From Methanomicrobiales archaeon (GTDB taxonomy: Archaea > Halobacteriota > Methanomicrobia > Methanomicrobiales > Methanospirillaceae): DNA of 49,703 nt. The stretch lies in contig JAAEET010000028.1 of assembly GCA_013415565.1 (NCBI GenBank), positions 1 through 49,703 of the forward strand, given 5' to 3'. Positions 8,867 to 17,120 of the stretch are shown piece after piece. Both the position numbers and the translations under genes were made by a program. The notes under the pieces are model-generated. The model saw only the letters and a program-made list of their open reading frames with translations, searched no databases and was not told the origin of the DNA. Position 1 is the stretch's first letter. Every line of letters starts with the position of its first letter.

Positions 8867-9007
8867 TCGCCAGGTATCGTGGCATCCGGCCACCCTGTCC
8901 TTTTTTACAGAAATTCAGGCCTGTGCGGAGCGGCTCTTCCAGGGGACGGCATTCCATGCTCTGCCCGGGGACATCCCCGGCCTGCACACGTGTCTTTTCC
9001 GGGCGGA

Positions 9008-11080
9008 TCAACCCCGCATAGTCCGCGTCAGGGAGGCCAGCGCGAACTCCACCTCATCGCGGGTAACCGTGAACCCGGCTTCCCCCGCCCTGATATCGAA
9101 TCCTCCTGCGGTGACCTTCCCGAGCACCCTGAACGGCAACCCGTCCAGGTCCTGCTCATCGTCGAACGCGACCAGGAACCTCCCGAAGGTCTCGGAGAAG
9201 AGTGCAGAAAGCGGCGATCCGTCGAGGTCAACCCGGGCACCCGGGCAGAAGGCGGCGAGCGCCCCGGCAAGACCTCCCTGGGAGAGATCCGTGACCGGGA
9301 GATCCGGATGGGCCTGGACAAGGTTCCTGATCCGATCCACCACGCCCGGATCTGCCCGCGGAGGAGGGGAGCCGCCGCATCCAGTGAGGGCATCGAGCAC
9401 CGATCCGCCAAAATGACTACCGTCATCCCCGATCAGGGCAAGCGACATGCCCTCCTGCGGAACCGGCCGTGAGCGGGGCCTGACGCGGCCGACCATCCCG
9501 ATTGAGGGGGTGGGTTTGATCTGGGTGCCCATCTCGTCACTCTCATTGTAGAGCGAAACATTTCCTCCCACGACAGGAATTCCCATCGCCCGTGCCATAT
9601 CCCCCATACCCCGCACGCTCTCGGCAATCTGCCAGAAGATCTCCGGGTGCACCGGGCTTGCGAAATTGAGACAGTTAACGATGCACAGGGGTTCGGCACC
9701 GGTACAGGCAAGATTCGCGGCATTCTCATAGACTGCGTTCGCGGTCCCTTCGTAAGGAGACAGATAGATATGACGGGGGTTGCACCCGCAGGAGAACGCC
9801 AGCCCATCGTCACCAAGCCTGAGCACTGCGGCATCGCCGCCCAGCACGACGGTCCGCAGCTGCACATCATGGTCGTACTGCTCGACCACCCATGCCCGGG
9901 AAGCCACTTCGGGATGGGCGAGGACAGCCAGGAAGAGATCCCGGAGACCGGCTTCCGGCGGTGAGAATGGCCGTACGGCATCATAAGGACGCTGCTCCCA
10001 GGCGCATTCCGGGGCATCGCCGCAGAGAAAGTCGATAGGGATATCACACACGGTGCGGTCGTGGAACATGACGATATACCGGGGTTCGGCGATAACCTCC
10101 CCGATGTCACTCCACCTGAGGTCGTACTTCTCGGCGATCTTTCCCATCAGGGAGACATCGGTGGGTTCGACCTCGATCAGCATCCGCTCCTGGCTCTCGG
10201 CAAGCATGATTTCGACGGGATGCATGTTCGGCTCCCGCTGGTGGACCCGATCCGCATGGATGCGCCCGCCGAAGGTGCTGCACATCTCGCTCGATGCACC
10301 GGCAAGCCCGGCCGCCCCGAGATCCCGGCATGAATAGATTTTACCGGTCTCCGCCATCTCGAGAATTGCCTCGATCAGGAGTTTCTCGGTGAATGGATCG
10401 CCGATCTGGACGCTCGGCCGGTCCTGTGCCTCTGAATCTTCGGCGAGGTCACGGGAAGCGAACGAGGCCCCGCCCAGGCCGTCCCGCCCGGTTGTCGCCC
10501 CGATCAGCACCAGGTGGTTCCCCGGCCGCTTCACCCGTGCGGTGATGAACCGGTCGGGATGGACGATACCGACACAGACCACATTAACCAGGGGATTTCC
10601 ATTGTATCCACGATCGAATGCGAGTTCTCCCCTGACCACCGGAACCCCGATACAGTTGCCGTATCCGCCGATTCCTGCCACCACGTGTTCGAGAAGGTAC
10701 CGGTTCTTCTCCTTCTCGAGCGGACCGAAGTAGAGCGGATCCATGAGTGCCACCGGCCGTGCACCCATCGAGAGGACATCCCGGACAATACCCCCCACAC
10801 CAGTTGCAGCACCGTCATGGGGGTCCACGTAACTCGGATGGTTGTGACTCTCCATACTCACCGCGAGCGCTATCTGCCCGGTGAACCGGACGATGGCCGC
10901 ATCATCACCAGGTCCGAGAAGAACATTTTCACCGGAGGTGGGGAGCGTTTTCAGGAGACGCTTGGTCGACCGGTAGCTGCAGTGTTCGCTCCAGAGATTC
11001 TCAAACGCGGCGATCTCCACATCGGTTGGTTCCCGCTGGAGCTTCTTTCGGATCTGATCAAGGTCGGCGGCCGATAACAT
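9008..11080 (-). CDS. purL: Phosphoribosylformylglycinamidine synthase subunit PurL
   Basis: The 690-residue ATP-dependent synthetase subunit of purine synthesis (FGAR to FGAM); it works with PurQ and PurS, which are not in the window. Family landmarks: [14 protein letters not shown] near residue 27, [19 protein letters not shown] near 79, [12 protein letters not shown] near 250, and the second half of the duplicated fold with [12 protein letters not shown] and [12 protein letters not shown]. Length is typical of the small archaeal/Gram-positive form. It is divergent from aIF-2beta with an 80-bp AT-rich spacer. Confidence 0.97.
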   Translation of the reverse strand: MLSAADLDQIRKKLQREPTDVEIAAFENLWSEHCSYRSTKRLLKTLPTSGENVLLGPGDDAAIVRFTGQIALAVSMESHNHPSYVDPHDGAATGVGGIVRDVLSMGARPVALMDPLYFGPLEKEKNRYLLEHVVAGIGGYGNCIGVPVVRGELAFDRGYNGNPLVNVVCVGIVHPDRFITARVKRPGNHLVLIGATTGRDGLGGASFASRDLAEDSEAQDRPSVQIGDPFTEKLLIEAILEMAETGKIYSCRDLGAAGLAGASSEMCSTFGGRIHADRVHQREPNMHPVEIMLAESQERMLIEVEPTDVSLMGKIAEKYDLRWSDIGEVIAEPRYIVMFHDRTVCDIPIDFLCGDAPECAWEQRPYDAVRPFSPPEAGLRDLFLAVLAHPEVASRAWVVEQYDHDVQLRTVVLGGDAAVLRLGDDGLAFSCGCNPRHIYLSPYEGTANAVYENAANLACTGAEPLCIVNCLNFASPVHPEIFWQIAESVRGMGDMARAMGIPVVGGNVSLYNESDEMGTQIKPTPSIGMVGRVRPRSRPVPQEGMSLALIGDDGSHFGGSVLDALTGCGGSPPPRADPGVVDRIRNLVQAHPDLPVTDLSQGGLAGALAAFCPGARVDLDGSPLSALFSETFGRFLVAFDDEQDLDGLPFRVLGKVTAGGFDIRAGEAGFTVTRDEVEFALASLTRTMRG

Positions 11081-11160
11081 GCTGGAGAAATCTCTCTCAC
11101 GGAACCTTAAATTTCCATCGCGGGGTTCATTATTTACACTCCCGGAGAGAATTATATACC

Positions 11161-11775
11161 ATGGTTGATCCGTATGAGGCGCTGCTCAAGAAGGCCTACG
11201 CGAATGTGACCGTTCAGAGCGAGTCGACAGAACGGTTCACGGTTCCGGAAGCAAAGGTCTACATCGAGGGCAAGACGACCGTTCTTGAAAACTTCGCAGA
11301 AATTGCCGATGTCGTGAGGAGGGACCAGGATCACCTGATGAAATTCCTCCTGGGGGAACTCGGAACTGCCGGAAAGATCGACGGGAACCGTGCGATCTTC
11401 AACGGGAAATTCGAACAGAACCTGATCAACGGGCTCATCAAGAGTTACGTGGATGATTACGTCATCTGCTCGGAATGCGGGAGACCGGACACCCGGCTGG
11501 TGAAAGACGACCGCATCCTCCTCCTCCGCTGTGATGCCTGCGGCGGTCACCGGCCGGTCCGGAAGCGGAGGGCACGGACAGAACCGGCAGGAAGCGAGCT
11601 CCAGGAAGGGCAGGAACTCGATGTCGAGATCCAGTCGGTGAGCAAGCGGGGTGACGGGGTCGTCAGGATGGGACGCTACATCATGTATGTGCCGCGGGGA
11701 AAGCCCGGTCAGAAGGTGAAAGTCCGGATCACGAGAATATCGGGCTCGATTGTTTTTACAGAACAGGTAAATTAA
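11161..11775 (+). CDS. Translation initiation factor aIF-2 beta with C-terminal TRAM domain
   Basis: A subunit of the heterotrimeric factor that brings initiator tRNA to the small ribosomal subunit. Residues 1-135 are the aIF-2beta/eIF-5 fold with a zinc ribbon (Cys103, Cys106, Cys124, Cys127). A basic linker RKRRART leads to a TRAM domain (about 146-204: [16 protein letters not shown] and [12 protein letters not shown]), an RNA-binding module found on this subunit in some methanogens. The start is ATG 11161, with GGAGAG about 12 bases upstream; the in-frame upstream ATG (11026) would fall within the purL leader and is rejected. Confidence 0.95.
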   Translation: MVDPYEALLKKAYANVTVQSESTERFTVPEAKVYIEGKTTVLENFAEIADVVRRDQDHLMKFLLGELGTAGKIDGNRAIFNGKFEQNLINGLIKSYVDDYVICSECGRPDTRLVKDDRILLLRCDACGGHRPVRKRRARTEPAGSELQEGQELDVEIQSVSKRGDGVVRMGRYIMYVPRGKPGQKVKVRITRISGSIVFTEQVN

Positions 11776-11795
11776 AATTTTTAAATAATTCTCAT

Positions 11796-12065
11796 TCAGT
11801 CCGCAGGAATCTGTTCAAGGAGTTCACGGCAGGAGTCTTCCAGACGGCCGCAGGCATCCCGCACGACTGCAAGAGGGTCCCGTTTTCCTCTCGTCGTAAC
11901 CAGAAGCTCGGGGTCAGAGAACTGGAATTTGATCAAATACCTGGCCACATCCACATCAGGGTCCTTCAGGATCTCCTCGGTCAGGACATTCATGAAGGTG
12001 TGCCCTTCTCCCTCGATGATGAGGCGAGCCTTGTTCTTTTCCAGCTCCAGTATCTTGATATTCAT
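11796..12065 (-). CDS. rpo11: DNA-directed RNA polymerase subunit L (Rpo11)
   Basis: An 89-residue protein matching the archaeal Rpo11/RPB11 family, which pairs with Rpo3 to form the assembly platform of RNA polymerase. It starts MNIKILELEKNKARLIIEGEGHTF; the sequence GEGHTFMNVLTEEILKDPDVD is the conserved dimerisation segment, and YLIKFQFSDPELLVTT follows. Full length for the family. Convergent with the aIF-2beta gene, 20 bp between stops. Confidence 0.93.
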   Translation of the reverse strand: MNIKILELEKNKARLIIEGEGHTFMNVLTEEILKDPDVDVARYLIKFQFSDPELLVTTRGKRDPLAVVRDACGRLEDSCRELLEQIPAD

Positions 12066-12150
12066 CCCACCTATGAATGGATAGTAAACCGGTATATAGG
12101 TATGCGTGGATGAAGGCAGGACCGCGATCCCGGGCGGGTTTGCCCGTTTT

Positions 12151-12876
12151 TCAGTCCGGGAATTCGAAGCGCTCCCCGTCGCGGCTCGTATGAGGGAGAT
12201 CCCAGGGCATCAGGTGGCTCATGTGCACGCATCTGAATTCCCGGACCCCCAGCTCACGTGCAAGGTCACAGGCCTCTCCGTAGTTCATGTGCTGCCGGAT
12301 CCTGATGGGTGATGGTGCCAGGGCATCGATAAAGAGGAGGTCGGCCCCTGCAAGAAGGGAGCGGCTCTCGGAGGAGATATTCCGGTTGGTATCCGATGTG
12401 AACCCGATGGCAGCGTTCCGGGTGGAGAGGAGGAGGCCGTACGTCTCCGCGGGGGGATGACAGACAGGAAAGAGGGTGATCTCGAGCCCGAACAGGCGGA
12501 ACGGCCGGAAAGGCTCCCGGGGATGGATAGAGAACGGTAAAAACGAAAATACGTTCCGGCAGTATTCCACCACGCCCGGTGCCCCATACACGTCCGGAAT
12601 ATCCTGAACCCGGTAGAACTCTCCGAATCCCATGAAATGATCATAATGGCCATGGGTCCAGAGAACCGCATCGATGTGCGGAGATCCTGCGGTGAGCAGC
12701 TGCGTCCGGAGATCGGGGGACGTGTCGATGAGGATGTTCTTTCCTCGGGTCTCAATGAGGACGGATGTACGGAGACGCTGGAGCCCGTGAAGGAGAGCAT
12801 GCGTACACTGCGGGCAGGTGCACCCGATCTTGGGCGTCCCGATGGCATCACCGGTGCCGAGCAGGGTGATCTTCAT
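12151..12876 (-). CDS. PhnP-like metallo-beta-lactamase-fold hydrolase
   Basis: A 241-residue MBL-fold protein that begins with the PhnP/COG1235 pattern: GTGDAIGTPKIGCTCPQC (residues 7-24), including a cysteine pair that can bind structural zinc. The metal site HGHYDH is near residue 77, with further ligands in FTSDTN and the C-terminal CVHMSH. Relatives are cyclic phosphodiesterases or related phosphoesterases; the substrate is not evident. The ATG lies one base after the stop of the AAA ATPase gene, so translation is probably coupled, and the long in-frame extension upstream is rejected because it lies within that gene. Confidence 0.88.
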   Translation of the reverse strand: MKITLLGTGDAIGTPKIGCTCPQCTHALLHGLQRLRTSVLIETRGKNILIDTSPDLRTQLLTAGSPHIDAVLWTHGHYDHFMGFGEFYRVQDIPDVYGAPGVVEYCRNVFSFLPFSIHPREPFRPFRLFGLEITLFPVCHPPAETYGLLLSTRNAAIGFTSDTNRNISSESRSLLAGADLLFIDALAPSPIRIRQHMNYGEACDLARELGVREFRCVHMSHLMPWDLPHTSRDGERFEFPD

Positions 12877-12877
12877 C

Positions 12878-14152
12878 CTATAACCAGTTCTGGGTACGCA
12901 CCGTCCCCCTGGTGCCGATGAGGAGGATTCCCCGCTCGATGTCCTGGTCGGTGATATAGGCCCGGCCTTCCATGAGTGCCGACAGGAGCGCTTCCTTGAC
13001 AAGGATCCGGAGGTCGGCCCCGGAGAATCCTTCGGTTGCCGCTGCAAGCACCTCGAAATTGCAGCGGCATTCGATGCTTGCGGTGACCGACTTCAGGATC
13101 TGGAACCGCATCCCGGTGTCAGGCAATCCGAATTCGACGATCTCATCAAACCTTCGCCACGCCGCCTCATCGAGGAGCTGGGGATGGTTTGTCGCCCCGA
13201 TCAGGAGCACGCCGTCCTTGACCAGGTTGATACGGTCGATGTTCTTGAGCAGCGAGTTCACCGCCCGCTTCATGGCCCCGTGATCATCGGCAACCCGGCT
13301 CTTGGCAACGAAATCGAATTCATCGATGAAGAGGATGCAGGGAGCGAATTTCCGTGCAAAGTCAAAGATCCGGTCGATATTCTTCGAGGTCTCACCCAGG
13401 TACTGGGAGGTGACCATCGAGAGCCGGACTTCGATGAGCGGAAGGTGCATCTCGCGGGAGAGGGCGAGCGCGAGGGAAGTCTTTCCCGTACCCGGGGGAC
13501 CCACGAAGAGGAGTTTGCCCACTTCATGAATCCGGTGCCGGGCCAGCAGGTCCCGGTGCTTGCGGGCGGTCCGGATCTTACCGATGATCCGTTTCTGTTC
13601 TTCGGTGCAGATGATATCCTCGAAGTTCTGCTCGATCTCCTCGGGGGAACTGATTATCACCAGGTCGAGGGCGTGCCGGAACTCCTCGTTTGCAGCAAGG
13701 ATCTCTGCGGTCTTCTTGGCGACATAAGCCCGGGTATCCTCGTAAGGGAGGTTCCTTGCCCGGACATCATCATAGGAGACCGGTGCCGTGTCCGAGTCTC
13801 TGAAGTAGAAGGCAAGGGTCGGGTTGTTCCGGATCAGGGGGACTCCCCCCTTGCGGACAAACCAGCCGGCTGCCGCCTCGAGACTCGGAACACGGATACG
13901 CTGGCCGAACTCCTCACAGGCGATGACGGGGACCGATGAGAGTTTGGTACAGGCATCAGCGATCCCCAGGTTCCGCTTGATCATGCCTTCGGACAGCAGG
14001 AGCGGGCGCTTGAACTCCTGCTCGCCGTTGACCCCGAACAGCTCACGGCATTCGGGGGTCAGATCATTAATGTCGAGGTCTGTATGCCGGTTGAATATCT
14101 CAGCGGTGAGCGCCAGCTCAAGGAGTTTCAGGGTCTCATCGTCTGCAGACAT
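12878..14152 (-). CDS. AAA-family ATPase (CDC48-like module)
   Basis: A 424-residue protein with one AAA module: Walker A GPPGTGKT near residue 218, Walker B CILFIDEFD near 271, sensor 1 ATNHPQ near 317, and arginine-finger region AAWRRFDE; the C-terminal lid is GFSGADLRILVKEALLSA. The first 190 residues have no obvious domain and may bind substrate. The gene is immediately followed by the MBL hydrolase (1-bp spacing). It is shorter than CDC48 (one module, not two) and lacks the proteasomal PAN coiled coil. Likely a remodelling ATPase of unknown target. Confidence 0.85.
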   Translation of the reverse strand: MSADDETLKLLELALTAEIFNRHTDLDINDLTPECRELFGVNGEQEFKRPLLLSEGMIKRNLGIADACTKLSSVPVIACEEFGQRIRVPSLEAAAGWFVRKGGVPLIRNNPTLAFYFRDSDTAPVSYDDVRARNLPYEDTRAYVAKKTAEILAANEEFRHALDLVIISSPEEIEQNFEDIICTEEQKRIIGKIRTARKHRDLLARHRIHEVGKLLFVGPPGTGKTSLALALSREMHLPLIEVRLSMVTSQYLGETSKNIDRIFDFARKFAPCILFIDEFDFVAKSRVADDHGAMKRAVNSLLKNIDRINLVKDGVLLIGATNHPQLLDEAAWRRFDEIVEFGLPDTGMRFQILKSVTASIECRCNFEVLAAATEGFSGADLRILVKEALLSALMEGRAYITDQDIERGILLIGTRGTVRTQNWL

Positions 14153-14196
14153 CTCTGTAACTTATAGTATTCCCTTCCGGCTTCCATAAGAGTATC

Positions 14197-15087
14197 TCAG
14201 GCCGTGGTCACGATGCAGCCTTCATCGGTCACGATGAGGGTATGTTCATGCTGGGACACGATGGAGCCCGGAACATCGGCAAGGACCGGGTAGGCGCGGA
14301 CGAGACCCTGCTGGATGAGGGTTGAGAGCGCGAAGTCCTGCCGTTCTTCGGGTATCCAGCGCCGCGCAAACGGCATCCCTCGCCGTTCCCGGACCACCCC
14401 GAGGATTCTCCGTGCGGCAGGGAGACGAACCGGCTTGATACTGACCTGCTGGAAGATCTCCACCCGGGGCATGTCGCTCACCCTGCCTGAACCGGTACTG
14501 GCAAACGGCTCGATGGCAAAGACCATGCCTTCCTCAAGGACGGCGCCTCCCTGGAACGAGAGGTTCGGGATATTGGGAGGAGTATGGATGGCATACCGGG
14601 CAAGCCCGTGCCCGGTCAGGTTCGCTATCGGGCGAAACCCCCGGCTCTCGATCTCCCGCTGGATGGCTCCGCCGAGCTCTCCTATTGATACTCCCGGCCT
14701 GACCAGGGCGATCGCAGCTTCGAGGGCGCGGGCTGACGCCTCGACCAGGAGCGCATGGTCCCCGAGATCCACCGTGATTGCGGTGTCGGCGATATACCCC
14801 TCAAGGTGAACGCCAAGGTCCAGTTTGGCAACGTCCCCTTCCGCAAACAGCCGCTCGTCCCTGATCGATGCAGTGTCGTGAGCGGCGTCTTCATTGAGCG
14901 AGAGGTTCAGGGGAAACGCGAGGCCGGCACCTGCATCAATGGCCATCTGTTCGACCGATTCAACAACCTCCAGGAGGGATACCCCGGGCCGGATCATGCC
15001 TGCCCCTCTTCTGAGGACCCGGGCGGCAATCTTTCCCGCTTCCGTATAGCAGTCGAACACTTCGTCATCATGCGGCGGGGTGCTCAT
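14197..15087 (-). CDS. map: Type II methionine aminopeptidase
   Basis: Removes the initiator methionine. 296 residues, M24A family. The two-metal site is seen as LDLGVHLEGYIADTAITV (two Asp), GHGLARYAIH (His), FAIEPFAS (Glu) and SQHEHTLIV (Glu); the long insertion between the metal ligands marks type II. The start chosen is ATG 15087, overlapping the TGA of the upstream M24 gene (ATGA), with GGTGG just before; eleven residues further upstream in frame (15120) are less likely. Confidence 0.95.
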   Translation of the reverse strand: MSTPPHDDEVFDCYTEAGKIAARVLRRGAGMIRPGVSLLEVVESVEQMAIDAGAGLAFPLNLSLNEDAAHDTASIRDERLFAEGDVAKLDLGVHLEGYIADTAITVDLGDHALLVEASARALEAAIALVRPGVSIGELGGAIQREIESRGFRPIANLTGHGLARYAIHTPPNIPNLSFQGGAVLEEGMVFAIEPFASTGSGRVSDMPRVEIFQQVSIKPVRLPAARRILGVVRERRGMPFARRWIPEERQDFALSTLIQQGLVRAYPVLADVPGSIVSQHEHTLIVTDEGCIVTTA

Positions 15088-16211
15088 ACCACCAGCTCCC
15101 GGGGAAACCGGGTCAGGCACCGGAACCCTTTCCGGGTGACAACCCCGATATTCTCGATCCTCACCCCACCCGTGCCGGGATAGTACAATCCCGGTTCGTT
15201 GGTGACCACATTGCCGGCTTCAAGCGTTTCTCCACCGGGACCGAGGCTGGGGAGTTCGTGCACCTCGAGCCCGACACCATGGCCGAGATTGTGGGTGAAC
15301 CCCTTTAAGCCGCTCGTGTAACCCCGTTCCTTGAACAGGTCGACGACCGCCAGGTGCACGGCACTCCCGTCGGCACCGGCCCTGATGGATACGGCAGCCT
15401 GGTCCTGCGCATCACGGACTGCGGCATACATCTCCCGGATCTCGGTCGCCGGCTTCCCTTTTGATACGGTTCTCGTCATATCGGAATAGTACCCGCTCTC
15501 TTCATCGCGGGGAAAGATATCGATCACGATCGGCTCGCCCTCCCGGAGGGGCCCGCTCCCCTTGAGATGGGGGGTGGCGGTGTCCTCCCCGCAGGAGACA
15601 ATGGTCTCCCGGGCAAGGCACCCCCTGCTCCTGAGCAGCTCGTGCATGGCCAATCTTATCCGCTCGGAGGTGAGCTGGCTCCTCCCGAGGTAGAGCAGGC
15701 CGCCCCTTGGCTTTGATCGCCGGATGAGATCAACCGCGAGGCCCATTGCCATCTCGGTTGCCCTTTGTACCCTCCGGATACGGGCGATCTCGTCCCTGCT
15801 CTTGACGGAGCGAATCTTTCCCACGGTTCCTGGATCGAGATGAACAGGGCAATAGGCCGAGATTGCGGTGCCAAGTGCGTACGGGAAGGTCGGCGGCACG
15901 AGAACAGGGCCTTCCACGTATTCTGCGATCATCCGTGCCAGGGCACGCCACCGGTCTTTCTCTTCTTCGAGAATCTTCAGGAAGCCGGCCTCTGCCCGGC
16001 TCATGGCCGGAACTGCGGCTTCCCTGACTGCACGCTCGTATTCCATCTGCGACACGATGATGGTACCGTTTCCCCCCCGTTTCCTGATATACACCACCGG
16101 ATCGGTGGTGAGGAAACGGGTGAGGTATCGCATATCCGCATTCTCGGACGATCCAATCAGGACATATGCATCCGCGCCGCATTCTTCCATTGATTTATCG
16201 AGCGCGTCCAT
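15084..16211 (-). CDS. Xaa-Pro aminopeptidase-like M24B peptidase
   Basis: A 375-residue M24 peptidase with the creatinase N-terminal domain (about 1-130) and a pita-bread catalytic domain. Metal ligands: IDIFPRDEESGYYSDMTRT (Asp, Asp), GHGVGLEVHE (His), NEPGLYYPG (Glu), RIENIGV (Glu). Likely cleaves X-Pro peptides in the cytoplasm. The reading frame is open for another 140 codons upstream, but that part overlaps a divergent gene and has no homology I recognise; MDALDKSMEECGAD at 16211 matches the expected N terminus. It overlaps map by 4 bp, so two M24 enzymes are made from one message. Confidence 0.9.
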   Translation of the reverse strand: MDALDKSMEECGADAYVLIGSSENADMRYLTRFLTTDPVVYIRKRGGNGTIIVSQMEYERAVREAAVPAMSRAEAGFLKILEEEKDRWRALARMIAEYVEGPVLVPPTFPYALGTAISAYCPVHLDPGTVGKIRSVKSRDEIARIRRVQRATEMAMGLAVDLIRRSKPRGGLLYLGRSQLTSERIRLAMHELLRSRGCLARETIVSCGEDTATPHLKGSGPLREGEPIVIDIFPRDEESGYYSDMTRTVSKGKPATEIREMYAAVRDAQDQAAVSIRAGADGSAVHLAVVDLFKERGYTSGLKGFTHNLGHGVGLEVHELPSLGPGGETLEAGNVVTNEPGLYYPGTGGVRIENIGVVTRKGFRCLTRFPRELVV

Positions 16212-16271
16212 ACCATTCCGTTTTGGCAGCGTGACCACAAGTAGTTTTATGGTGGAAGTTACCTTTGAATA

Positions 16272-16499
16272 ATGGACCCGGCAACGAAAGAACGGTTCAA
16301 ATGGAAATTCTACCGGCTCGCTGTCCTCCTCAACATCATTATTCTCCTCGTTGCCATCGGGGTGATCGCGTTCTTCAGGGCACCGCAGGACTTCCGGATC
16401 CCGGCACTGGTGGTTCTCGTCCTTGCCGCAGCTACCATGAGCATCTATTTCTGGAGAAAGTACCGGGAGACGAAAGTGTGGCTCATGGAGCAGGAATGA
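16272..16499 (+). CDS. Small membrane protein, two transmembrane segments
   Basis: 75 residues: a charged N terminus (MDPATKERFKWKFYR), a hydrophobic helix (about 16-36, LAVLLNIIILLVAIGVIAFF), a short turn with Pro, a second helix (about 43-61) and a charged tail. No family recognised. TATA-like GTTTTATGG is centred 25 bp before the ATG, which suggests a leaderless transcript divergent from the M24B gene. The winged-helix gene starts 40 bp later and may be co-transcribed. Confidence 0.65.
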   Translation: MDPATKERFKWKFYRLAVLLNIIILLVAIGVIAFFRAPQDFRIPALVVLVLAAATMSIYFWRKYRETKVWLMEQE

Positions 16500-16539
16500 T
16501 CCGGGGTTTCCTGCGGGCCATGCCCGGGAGGGTGGAGAG

Positions 16540-16824
16540 ATGATCGAAAAAGTCAGGAGCGAGATCGAACTGATGCAGCGGCATATCGAGGTGCTCAGAA
16601 CCGTCGTCGCGCACCAGCCGATCGGCATCATGAAACTCTCCGAACTCCTCGACCTGCCGTTTCACCGTATCAGGTACTCGCTCCGTGTTCTCGAACAGAT
16701 GGGCTACATCAGGGCATCCTCATCAGGAGCGGTCGCGACCGAGCAGGCACAGGATCTCCTCGCAAACCTCAACACCGAGCTGGAAGCGATGGAACAGCTC
16801 CTGGAGTCCATGAAACAGGCCTGA
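16540..16824 (+). CDS. Small winged-helix protein with flanking helices
   Basis: 94 residues. The central part MKLSELLDLPFHRIRYSLRV and LEQMGYIRAS (about 29-59) reads as a winged helix-turn-helix similar to predicted archaeal transcriptional regulators; the N-terminal (1-25) and C-terminal (66-94) parts are amphipathic and probably coiled coils for dimerisation. GGGTGGAGAG just before the ATG is a strong ribosome site. The target is unknown; the upstream small membrane protein is the nearest candidate partner. Confidence 0.65.
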   Translation: MIEKVRSEIELMQRHIEVLRTVVAHQPIGIMKLSELLDLPFHRIRYSLRVLEQMGYIRASSSGAVATEQAQDLLANLNTELEAMEQLLESMKQA

Positions 16825-16914
16825 GAGCAGCAGGGTTTTCCCACGGACGGGGTATCGGAAAACAACGCTACTTTTAAAAATAATCAGAAAGAATGTATGA
16901 AGGCACATCCTTGT

Positions 16915-16987
16915 GCCGCCATAACTCAGTTGGTAGAGTGGCTGGCTGTTAACCAGCATGTCACAGGTTCGAGTCCTGTTGGCGGCG
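16915..16987 (+). tRNA. tRNA-Asn (GTT)
   Basis: A complete cloverleaf of 73 bases: acceptor GCCGCCA/TGGCGGC with G discriminator, anticodon stem-loop GCTGG-CTGTTAA-CCAGC, T arm ACAGG-TTCGAGT-CCTGT. No intron, CCA not encoded. A TATA-like CTTTTAAAAATAA lies about 40 bp upstream, implying a 5' leader removed by RNase P. It is followed after 10 bp by a tRNA-Met-like sequence. Confidence 0.97.
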
Positions 16988-16997
16988 CTTCACCGGC

Positions 16998-17054
16998 GGG
17001 CCCGTAGCTTAGTCCGGTTAGAGCGCCCGGCTCATAACCGGGCGGTCATGCGTT
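16998..17054 (+). pseudogene. Elongator tRNA-Met (CAT), 5' three quarters only
   Basis: The first 57 bases follow a normal tRNA-Met: acceptor 5' strand GGGCCCG, D arm, anticodon stem-loop CCCGG-CTCATAA-CCGGG, variable loop CGGTC and T-stem 5' strand ATGCG with the first two T-loop bases. After that the sequence diverges (ACCCTGTTTTGG). Neither the T-stem 3' strand (CGCAT) nor the acceptor 3' strand (CGGGCCC) occurs before the gene at 17121 or in the several hundred bases I checked beyond. It may be a truncated pseudogene, a 5' half joined in trans, or an assembly or deletion artefact. Confidence 0.7.
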
Positions 17055-17120
17055 ACCCTGTTTTGGTTTGATTCCTCCCGGATCTCAAAAACTATGTAAA
17101 CCCTGGACCCAACGGGGAAT

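Noticed and set aside
16212-16631. Upstream extension of the M24B peptidase frame
   Set aside because: It overlaps two plus-strand genes and lacks the family pattern; start placed at 16211.
16998-17120. Normal intron-containing tRNA-Met
   Set aside because: The anticodon stem-loop is already complete with a 7-base loop, and no 3' T-stem or acceptor strand is found before the next gene, so an ordinary anticodon-loop intron does not explain it.
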